Shown: positions 1 through 6,567 of the stretch, piece by piece
How the letters are laid out: each line of letters begins with the position of its first letter
How positions within the stretch are numbered: the first letter of the stretch is position 1
NCBI RefSeq assembly: GCF_005938385.1
Contig: NZ_VCRA01000011.1
Coordinates: 204,045-268,044, forward strand
From: Paenibacillus mesophilus
GTDB lineage: Bacteria > Bacillota > Bacilli > Paenibacillales > NBRC-103111
DNA length: 64,000 bases
Direction of reading: 5' to 3'
Program-made: the position numbers and the translations under genes
Notes under the pieces: generated by a model
The model's database searches: none
What the model was told of the DNA's origin: nothing
What the model saw: the letters and a program-made list of their open reading frames with translations, nothing else

Positions 1-1
1 C

Positions 2-1084
2 AACGTTACCGTCATTACGCAGGCGCCGACGGGAAGCACCGGTACGATGGTCGGCACGTCGACCGGCATCGAGCCGTATTTCGCCTTCGAGTATTTCCGT
101 CAAAGCCGGCTCGGCTACGACAAGCAGTACGTGCCGATCGCACAGGAATACAAGGACCAGCATCCGAACGAGGAGCTGCCGGACTATTTCGTAACGTCGA
201 TGAGCTTGTCGGCGGAAGACCATATCCGCGTACAGGCGGCGATCCAGACTTGGGTCGACAGCTCGATCTCCAAGACGGCGAACTGCCCGTCCGATTTCAC
301 CGTCGAAGAGACGAAGAAGCTGTATGAGCTAGCGTTCGACCTCGGCTGTAAAGGCGTAACGATTTACCGCGACGGCAGCCGCGACGTGCAGGTGTTGTCG
401 ACGGAGAAGAAAGAGGAGAAGAAGGAAGAAGCGAAGGCTGAAGCGGTGCAGGCGGTCAAGGAACAGCCGGCCGCACCGTCCGGAGATTCCACGGCGCTTA
501 CGCAGTTGTCCGACACGCTGTCCGCCGGCATCGACCTGCAGACGAAGCAAGTATTCGACAAGCAATACAAGAAACGCCCGCAGACGCTCCGCGGAGCGAC
601 CTATAAATTCAACACGCCGTTCGGCATGGCGTACATTACGATCAACGACATGAACGGCACGCCGAGTGAGATTTTCCTGAACGTGGGCAAAGCCGGCTCC
701 GACGTGTTCGCGATGTCCGAAGCGCTCGGCCGCGTCTGCTCGTTGTTCCTGCGCTACGGCGACCATGGCGACAAAGTGCAGCTGCTCGTGAAGCACCTGA
801 AAGGCATCGGCGGCTCCGGCGCCATCGGCTTCGGCGCGAACCGCGTCGAGTCGATCGCCGACGCCGTCGCCAAAGCGCTCGAAATGCACAGCGCCGACGA
901 GTCCGAGCCATACATCACGGCGACTCAGGAAATTACCGCAACCGTCGAGAGCGTACCGGCGAAGCCGCACAGCCACTCCGGCAGCATCTCGACCGACCTG
1001 TGCCCGTCCTGCGGCACCGCCTCGCTCGTCAACAGCGAAGGCTGCAAAAACTGCACGAACTGCGGATATAGCAAATGCTCGTAA
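2..1084 (+). CDS. nrdJ: Adenosylcobalamin-dependent ribonucleoside-diphosphate reductase, C-terminal part
   Basis: This is the end of a class II (vitamin B12-dependent) ribonucleotide reductase, which reduces ribonucleotides to deoxyribonucleotides in the cytosol. The gene enters the window already open, so the start and most of the catalytic barrel are missing. Visible landmarks are the late barrel segment GSTGTMVGTSTGIEP near the start, a charged Lys/Glu/Ala linker, a C-terminal domain rich in Gly (FGMAYITINDMNG onwards) and a closing zinc-ribbon-like tail with CPSCG and CKNCTNCGYSKC. Paired cysteines at the C terminus that re-reduce the active site are typical of class II enzymes. A strong terminator follows directly, so this is the last gene of its transcript and is unrelated to the sugar genes downstream. 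Family assignment is confident. Confidence 0.93.
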   Translation, partial: NVTVITQAPTGSTGTMVGTSTGIEPYFAFEYFRQSRLGYDKQYVPIAQEYKDQHPNEELPDYFVTSMSLSAEDHIRVQAAIQTWVDSSISKTANCPSDFTVEETKKLYELAFDLGCKGVTIYRDGSRDVQVLSTEKKEEKKEEAKAEAVQAVKEQPAAPSGDSTALTQLSDTLSAGIDLQTKQVFDKQYKKRPQTLRGATYKFNTPFGMAYITINDMNGTPSEIFLNVGKAGSDVFAMSEALGRVCSLFLRYGDHGDKVQLLVKHLKGIGGSGAIGFGANRVESIADAVAKALEMHSADESEPYITATQEITATVESVPAKPHSHSGSISTDLCPSCGTASLVNSEGCKNCTNCGYSKCS

Positions 1085-1092
1085 GAGAGGAG

Positions 1093-1120
1093 AGCCCGGG
1101 GGAACCCGGGCTTTTCTTTC
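1093..1120 (+). terminator. Intrinsic terminator after nrdJ
   Basis: An 8-bp perfect stem (AGCCCGGG / CCCGGGCT) with a GGAA loop is followed by CTTTTCTTTCT. It lies 9 bases past the nrdJ stop codon. The following 240 bases up to the next gene are AT-rich and I see no gene in them. Confidence 0.9.
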
Positions 1121-1363
1121 TGTGATTTTTCATCAAAAGCTGTAAATATTTCATAATAAGTTGTAGTTTTTGTTTCAAAATAAACTGCAATCACTCTATA
1201 CACTAAACTGCATAAAAATACGTTTGTATGAGTTGTAATTGTTAGCTTTCAATTCTTCAACAACCTCCGCGATTGTCAGACCGTAGCTTCTGATTGCCGA
1301 CGCTGGAATCAACTACGCTAGATATGCAGTTGTCTTGTCGCCCTCCGAGACGGCTATATTGAC

Positions 1364-2086
1364 ATGCCTGCCAGTCGATTGCGTCGGGAGGGAAACCGTT
1401 CTTTTGAATCAGAACTGCCGGTACAAGTAGAACTAATCGAAGGGAAGCTACGACTTTCTGTTAACGCTTTTCTTGTCATCGAGCGCGACCAATACATCCT
1501 GATCGACACAGGAGCAGCGAATTCATGGGAGCCATCTATGGGCTTACTGCTCCAGGCATTGAATGAAGCAGGTGTAGCGCGCGAAAAAATAGAAACAGTT
1601 GCTCTCACACATACTCACGAAGACCACGTCAATGGGTTGGTAGCTGCCGATGGCTCAGACGCGTTCCCAAATCTCCAGCGGCTTTTTGTTCCCAAAGAGG
1701 AAGTTTCGCTGTTTGACAACATTGAAAGGCTATCTCGCTTTCGAGCTCGCCGGACGCCAATCGAGAATGGCTTCAAGCTGAGTGCAAGTATCACTGCATT
1801 CGAAGCACATGGCCATGAAATGTGTCATACCGCGTATGAGGTATCAAGCGGTGACGAAAGCCTGCTGATTTGGGGGGATATCGTTCACGTCCAGTCCATT
1901 CAGTTTGCCAGACCAGAGTTAACCTGGGAGTATGATACCAATCAGGCGCAGGCACGCGCTAGCCGACAGAGAATGTTTCGTCGGGCAATTCAACCTAACT
2001 ACTATGTTGCAGGAGCACATCTCTCATTTCCTGGTGTGGGCGCAGTCACCTTATACGGGGACGCCTATATTTACACTCCCGTATAA
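1364..2086 (+). CDS. MBL-fold metallohydrolase, 5' end uncertain
   Basis: The protein is a 240-residue metallo-beta-lactamase-fold hydrolase. The zinc-binding signature THTHEDHVNG places H83, H85, D87 and H88, and later ligand regions are GHEMCH, WGDIVH and GAHLSFPG. Members hydrolyse varied substrates (lactones, thioesters, phosphodiesters) and the substrate here cannot be told. The start is doubtful. There is no Shine-Dalgarno sequence before the ATG, and the same frame stays open back to 1322 with residues LRDGYID that resemble the normal N-terminal strand of such proteins, but no start codon is found there. The gene may therefore have lost its 5' end. It stands alone, with no operon partner. 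Confidence 0.7.
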   Translation: MPASRLRREGNRSFESELPVQVELIEGKLRLSVNAFLVIERDQYILIDTGAANSWEPSMGLLLQALNEAGVAREKIETVALTHTHEDHVNGLVAADGSDAFPNLQRLFVPKEEVSLFDNIERLSRFRARRTPIENGFKLSASITAFEAHGHEMCHTAYEVSSGDESLLIWGDIVHVQSIQFARPELTWEYDTNQAQARASRQRMFRRAIQPNYYVAGAHLSFPGVGAVTLYGDAYIYTPV

Positions 2087-2324
2087 GGCTATCGGAAGAT
2101 ATTCCCCCCTTCACAATGAGAGCTCGTTACAACCGGTCAAGTAACCGGTGTATTTATTTATTTATTTACTGGTGCCAAAGGGACAGAACTACTAATTCTA
2201 ATGGTTCAAGTTATTCCAGATATGACGCGACGGCGGCTGAGGCATGTAAGGATAGGTTCATTTCCGTATCGCCGTTTGAACAGGCAAGGACAGAAATCAC
2301 GGATCTCCCAAAACGTAGCAAAAA

Positions 2325-2359
2325 ACACGCCTCAGAGAGACGTGTCGAGCTTGTTTTTT
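2325..2359. terminator. Weak possible bidirectional terminator
   Basis: A 5-bp stem ACACG/CGTGT has a T-run 8 bases downstream on the plus strand and TTTTTG directly after the stem on the minus strand. Apart from this the stretch 2087-2549 holds a TTTA tandem near 2151-2168 and no gene I can support. Confidence 0.3.
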
Positions 2360-2549
2360 CCTTGAATAAAGCTGGTTTTGGCTAATGCCAGCGCACTGTA
2401 TAAGCCCTGTCTAATTCCAGTTCCGAATGAAGTGTCCTGCAGCTATAAGCTCAAGTCATTGCACACAGTTCATGTCCGCAACCACAGTGCCTCCGAAAGC
2501 TTGAGCCAGGGCGGCACCGTAAGCGCCAGGTGAACATCCATATCAGGAG

Positions 2550-2705
2550 ATGATGCGACAGAAACTTGAGGTTTTTGATCTGGATGGAGCGATATTGGTT
2601 TACCTAAACCATGTATGGGGACAAAGGGATAAGCTAAAGGTTGTGCACCCATGGCTTATTGAAGCAAGGAAAGAACTGCTTGCATCCAGTAAGCATCTTG
2701 CATGA
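2550..2705 (+). CDS. Small hypothetical protein or gene fragment (51 aa)
   Basis: A 51-codon reading frame starts ATGATG after the purine-rich sequence TATCAGGAG, too close to the start for a standard Shine-Dalgarno spacing. The peptide begins MMRQKLEVFDLDGAILVYLN and ends just where a strong hairpin begins. I recognise no family. The composition looks protein-like (Trp, Asp, Lys and hydrophobics mixed), and the hairpin at the stop codon suggests the end of a gene, so it could be the C-terminal remnant of a longer gene. It is flanked by another clear remnant (a kinase fragment), which favours decay. Confidence 0.35.
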   Translation: MMRQKLEVFDLDGAILVYLNHVWGQRDKLKVVHPWLIEARKELLASSKHLA

Positions 2706-2738
2706 GAGGCTGCCGGCGGAAAAACGTCGGCAGCCTCT
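2705..2738 (+). terminator. Strong hairpin, terminator-like
   Basis: Perfect 11-bp stem AGAGGCTGCCG / CGGCAGCCTCT around a loop containing GGCGGAAAAACGT. The following bases (GTTGTACC) are not T-rich, so termination may be weak. Confidence 0.6.
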
Positions 2739-2765
2739 GTTGTACCTGTAATAAAAGTCTAGGGA

Positions 2766-2918
2766 GTGGTTATATGTCTATTTAGGGGAATGTCTGGAAC
2801 TGGAAAATCAACATTATCAAACGAACTAGACAAGAGAATCAACATCCCTGTTTTGCACAAGGATGATATTTACGATACGGTTGCGTGGATTTGTTACCGA
2901 ACATGGGTTAAGAAATAA
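2766..2918 (+). pseudogene. Truncated P-loop kinase/ATPase fragment
   Basis: The frame from GTG 2766 encodes a beta-strand and a perfect Walker A loop (RGMSGTGKSTLS), then INIPVLHKDDIYD, a pattern seen in small AAA-type kinases of the chloramphenicol-phosphotransferase-like group. After about 40 residues the similarity ends and the frame closes at 2918. Such proteins are normally 170 residues or more, so this is an N-terminal fragment with the rest deleted. It probably makes no working product. Confidence 0.6.
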
Positions 2919-3009
2919 AATCTGTTCTGATTTCTGTATCGTTTTTTACAAACGGTCACTGACGGAAGGTCGGCCCACGCAAGCGGAATAATCCCCGCTC
3001 TTTCAATGA

Positions 3010-3621
3010 TTATATCCTCGACAGGAGCGAGCAAGCCAACTGTGCGATCCGGGCGTATCCCGCTTCGTTCGGATGAAGGCCGTCGTCCGTCAGAAGCGGC
3101 AGCGTCAGCTTCGTAAAGCCGCTTTCTCTGTACAAATCCAGAACCGGAAGCGCGTATTGATGCCCGATGTCCCGAATCGCTTCCACATAATCAAGGAGTC
3201 GGCATCCCGCCGCGTTCACCGAGACGGTATCGAAGCCGTCCTTGTTCCGCTGCAGAGGAGTCCATAAATTCAAACGACAGGCGGTGTTGTTCGTCAAAAT
3301 ATGTTCGACAAGTGACCGGTAGGCTCCGTAAAAAGTATAAATATCGTACGAATCAGGGGTTCCGAGTGGTTTATCAAGCCGGAAGTCGTTCGTTCCCGCG
3401 AAAATCGTCACATAGTCGAGCCCCGGATCAATCGTTTTGCCGATGTGTACCGTCGCCCCAAAGTCCCGGTCTCCGCCGGCGGTCATCGAGCAGCCGCCCC
3501 TGCCGTAATTCAGTACTTCCCGAAACCCGAGCGCGCGCTGCACGAGCGACTGATACTTACCGGCGGAAGTAAGGCTATCTCCTAGCGTTCCCCACAATTT
3601 TCCTTCCCCATTCAAGGGCAT
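3010..3621 (-). CDS. SGNH/GDSL-family hydrolase
   Basis: This is a small esterase-type hydrolase, about 203 residues. Block I GTLGDSLTSAG carries the nucleophile Ser, block III is GTND, and block V DGLHPNEAGY carries the catalytic Asp and His, so the triad appears intact. SGNH enzymes deacetylate or de-esterify sugars and lipids. There is no signal peptide, which is unusual next to an exported protein. In Paenibacillaceae this domain often sits at the end of tail-spike-like proteins, so it may once have been joined to the beta-helix gene upstream. The start at 3621 is the ATG after GTGAAGGG; a GTG at 3672 would add 17 residues. It lies last in the minus-strand arm of module 1, with a 220-base gap before it that shows no other gene. 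Confidence 0.75.
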   Translation of the reverse strand: MPLNGEGKLWGTLGDSLTSAGKYQSLVQRALGFREVLNYGRGGCSMTAGGDRDFGATVHIGKTIDPGLDYVTIFAGTNDFRLDKPLGTPDSYDIYTFYGAYRSLVEHILTNNTACRLNLWTPLQRNKDGFDTVSVNAAGCRLLDYVEAIRDIGHQYALPVLDLYRESGFTKLTLPLLTDDGLHPNEAGYARIAQLACSLLSRI

Positions 3622-3845
3622 CCCTTCACCACTCCCGCGATCTCTAATCACCGCTTGAATCAAGCCTACCACTTGGTAGGCGAATCGAACCTACAGCTCG
3701 TTTGCCGAGGAGGCGTTCAACACTCTTTCCTGCAGCTACAGACACGGACGTTTGCGCGAATCCTATGGGAATTGCCCGCGGGTGACGGGTCCGAATCTTT
3801 GTTACTGGAATGCGTTCGACACCTCAACTGAAGGGGTATGCGGTT

Positions 3846-5954
3846 TTACTCTAGTCTAAATCTAACATTTGCAGATGCTAAATCGATCGCCGCGGCTGTT
3901 GGGTTATACAATGTATAACGAACATTTCCAGCACTTGAAACACAAGCGGTTACAATTAACCCTTGCAAATCGACATCAAAACTAACACTAACTTTATCCC
4001 CCAATAGCGCATTTCCGACTGTTGTCGTCGCTGTATGCACTCCGTTCGCAGGGATCGACGGGATATCAATGGACTTAACTACGTCTTGATAAGATGCTTT
4101 ATAGACAGAAACTTGCCAGTTATTACCGGAAATTAATCGAGCATGTACCATCAAAGCGTTTCTTGCGCCACTTATGACAAGATCACCAACAACACCGTTT
4201 ATTGTGTAGCCATCTGTCGATTTTAAAGTTAGTGTTGCTCCATCTGTTGTTCCGTTGCTTCGTGTTCCAATAACACTAAAGAAAATATCAACATAACCGA
4301 ATATAGTTCGCTTTGTTAAATCATCTTTTAAGCTTACAGTGTTAGTATTGCCGCGAACTACAACATGCTCTGTTTGACCAAGTGTTATTGATGGTGAAGA
4401 TTCTCCTGCTCCATCATAAGCATTTCGTTGCTTTTTATACGTTGTACCGTCTTCAACAATAACAAACCCTGTTTTTGAATAAGTAGTCACATTGTTTTCA
4501 GTAGAACCAAGCGGAATTAAGCGCTTAAATTTAGACCAATCCCACGCAATAGGATTGCTGATAACATTAATACCGGTGTCTGCTGATGAATCTACTGTAT
4601 TGAATACGTTACCCTCAAAATAAGCATTGCTAAGATTATTGTTTTTGGTAACTCCCGTTAGTGATACTCCGCTTCCAACTGCAATCGCATTAAACTCCGC
4701 TCCAACGGAATCAATAGAAGCGCTATAGAAGTTATTATTCCTAATACCGATCGCATTACCAGTTAAGCTCAATTTCTTGCATAAGATCAAGTTGGAATCT
4801 GATCCGTTGAATCGAATACCGCCACCAAATGCAAAATGAACAAGACCCGCCGTTTTCGTATAATCTTTAATACGGGGGTAAACTGTCAATTGCAGAGTCG
4901 AATTATCGTACCCCATGATTCGATAAGCTAATGAATCAACAATCACATAATCAGAACGTTCAAAACCAGCAGGCAACTCCACACCTTCATTCAATGTGAT
5001 GATTGAGCGTTGCGACGGCGCTGCCGTTGTCGGGTTATCTGTGCGTGCTATAAATGTTCTTGATACGTGGAATCCTACAATCTGCACGCTTGTTTTGGAA
5101 CCGCTAATCAAAGGTGTTACAATCTTCTTATTCACTACATCATGCGAGATAACAGGGTAGTAAACTGCACCGGTGATAACAAAACCAAGATTCTTATAGC
5201 TCTCATTGTTCAGATCGATACTGTAAGTAAATTCTGAAGTTGTTGCCGTATTCAATTGTGTTACAGTCAGTGATCTTTGAGATAAAGTTGAGCCACCGTA
5301 TTGAGAGCGTACAGAACCCAAAGAGATACTATTGTTGTTCCCTGAGTTTCCTATTTCAATATTCCAAAACTTAAATCCAAAAGCTCGAAGATACCAGTTA
5401 AACTGTGCAGAAGATGAACTTTCGATAGCCAGGCCGCGATTCCAGGTTTTCATACTATATAGCGTAGCCTCGGTTGTAAGCATCAGCTTGCCTTCTGTTA
5501 CGATATGATTACACTGGTTTAGTGTAAGAAGGTCCCCGCCCGAACCCTTGGCGTAAATCGTAGCATCAAAATGGATTCGATCTGTTTTTGGAGCATTAAG
5601 AACTATTGCTTGTGATAGATTGAAGTTACCTGAACAGTCTGCAGAAACACACTTGTTATTTTGAATAAAAGAAAAGAAATTAATTAATGCTGTGCTGTGA
5701 TCAAGTAGCGGAGTATCGAGTTTGCAATCATCAATTTCAGCCTCGCTCATGAAGTCTTGAACGGTCACACTGACAATGGGATCATCGCATACGGAATTTT
5801 CGTTTCCCCCGTATACGTGACGTCTGACGGAGTTACCAGGATAAGGGGCACCCGAGACGAGACCGGCTGTCGCGACCGACGCGCCTACAGCGCCGATGCC
5901 TGCCGCGCCTAAAGCTGCAAGCAGTTGTCTTCTGCTCATCGATTCATTTGCCAT
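3846..5954 (-). CDS. Tat-exported right-handed beta-helix protein (tail-spike/pectate-lyase-like)
   Basis: This is a 702-residue exported protein. The N terminus has a twin-arginine signal (SRRQLLAALGAAG, Arg-Arg at about 8-9) and a hydrophobic segment ending near residue 32. After cleavage comes the motif SVRRHVYGG then VC, which recurs in two other proteins of this window. The body is rich in Asn, Ser, Thr and Gly strands (for example NNFYSASIDS) typical of a parallel beta-helix with polysaccharide-binding or lyase activity. The C terminus is a beta-rich domain resembling phage tail proteins. No catalytic residues can be assigned. ATG 5954 is preferred because GGTGGTGG lies upstream; a GTG at 5966 is possible. 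The gene is visibly more AT-rich than its neighbours, which hints at transfer. It is preceded by a broken small gene and an AraC-type promoter, and followed by the SGNH hydrolase. Confidence 0.75.
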   Translation of the reverse strand: MANESMSRRQLLAALGAAGIGAVGASVATAGLVSGAPYPGNSVRRHVYGGNENSVCDDPIVSVTVQDFMSEAEIDDCKLDTPLLDHSTALINFFSFIQNNKCVSADCSGNFNLSQAIVLNAPKTDRIHFDATIYAKGSGGDLLTLNQCNHIVTEGKLMLTTEATLYSMKTWNRGLAIESSSSAQFNWYLRAFGFKFWNIEIGNSGNNNSISLGSVRSQYGGSTLSQRSLTVTQLNTATTSEFTYSIDLNNESYKNLGFVITGAVYYPVISHDVVNKKIVTPLISGSKTSVQIVGFHVSRTFIARTDNPTTAAPSQRSIITLNEGVELPAGFERSDYVIVDSLAYRIMGYDNSTLQLTVYPRIKDYTKTAGLVHFAFGGGIRFNGSDSNLILCKKLSLTGNAIGIRNNNFYSASIDSVGAEFNAIAVGSGVSLTGVTKNNNLSNAYFEGNVFNTVDSSADTGINVISNPIAWDWSKFKRLIPLGSTENNVTTYSKTGFVIVEDGTTYKKQRNAYDGAGESSPSITLGQTEHVVVRGNTNTVSLKDDLTKRTIFGYVDIFFSVIGTRSNGTTDGATLTLKSTDGYTINGVVGDLVISGARNALMVHARLISGNNWQVSVYKASYQDVVKSIDIPSIPANGVHTATTTVGNALLGDKVSVSFDVDLQGLIVTACVSSAGNVRYTLYNPTAAAIDLASANVRFRLE

Positions 5955-6196
5955 TCGTTCCACCACCGTTTCGCTTTTTTTACTTGCCGGCTGCTACCGA
6001 GAAGCACGGCTTCGCCAAAGAGATGAAGCTTATCATATAAACTGGCGCTTCCAAGCTGCAAGGCTGTACTAATATCAGTGGCCGTTACATCTCCTTGCTA
6101 ATCAACCACGCTTGTAACCGGATAGTTGAAATGATTCAGACGCTTGCTTGAGGGCGTTGAAGTTCCATCGACAATATTTTCGTTCTCTGTAGTCAT
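5937..6196 (-). pseudogene. Small gene interrupted by an amber codon
   Basis: A minus-strand ATG at 6196 follows a textbook ribosome site (GGAGGTGTTTCAA). The frame gives 32 residues ending VTSVVD, then TAG, then continues open for about 53 codons (QGDVTATDISTALQLGS and onward, then GSSRQVKKAKRWWNEW) to a TGA at 5937 that overlaps the start of the beta-helix gene. The codon after TAG is CAA, so a CAG-to-TAG change is the simplest explanation. Sequence after the stop still looks like protein. I recognise no family. It is the first gene of the left arm and would be translationally coupled to the beta-helix gene. It may be a recent pseudogene or a readthrough case. Confidence 0.6.
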
Positions 6197-6239
6197 TTGA
6201 AACACCTCCGTTAATTAAAACCGCCTTTATTGGCCGCTA

Positions 6240-6385
6240 TTTTCCCGCCATTATTGCAAACCGAGTATAGCAAACACGAAATTATCGTGTACATGACATT
6301 ACATAATGCAAGGATGGACTTTCATAACATTTTTTGCAGCGATATGTTTTTCATGAGATTTCATAACAGGTTCTCGAACTTGCTA
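6240..6385 (-). promoter_or_regulatory. Promoter/operator of the left arm, inverted copy of the 9.6-kb promoter
   Basis: Read on the minus strand this region carries GTTATGA at 6367-6361, CTCATGAAA just after it, a second GTTATGA at 6328-6322, the segment GTCCATCCTTGCATTATG, and a -10 hexamer TATACT at 6269-6264. No good -35 box lies 17 bases upstream of TATACT, as expected for an activator-dependent promoter. About 130 bases are roughly 80% identical, in inverted orientation, to 9625-9765. It points toward the small pseudogene and the beta-helix gene. Confidence 0.75.
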
Positions 6386-6567
6386 TCACTATTGAAGAAG
6401 GTATGGCATACAGGTAGAGAGGAGGAAGGGGGATTAAGTACGGAGGAACTGCGAATGTTCAAATTGCGCTGTGCAATGGAGGGAGGTAGATACGGGAATA
6501 AAAACCCCGCAAAGTGGAGTTTTGCTTCGCAGCTAATTCCAATTACTTTGCGGGGAGACCCCAAAGC

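Noticed and set aside
329..976. A 215-codon minus-strand open frame opposite nrdJ
   Set aside because: It is a shadow of a high-GC coding frame; its Arg-rich translation has no protein-like features.
2116..2385. An 89-codon frame with TTTA repeats at its start
   Set aside because: No ribosome site, low-complexity start, and it runs through a hairpin with T-run, so it is unlikely to be a gene.
3660..3700. Minus-strand GTAGGTTCGATTCGCCTAC resembling a tRNA T-arm
   Set aside because: The loop is 9 bases instead of 7, and no acceptor, D or anticodon arms can be drawn around it.
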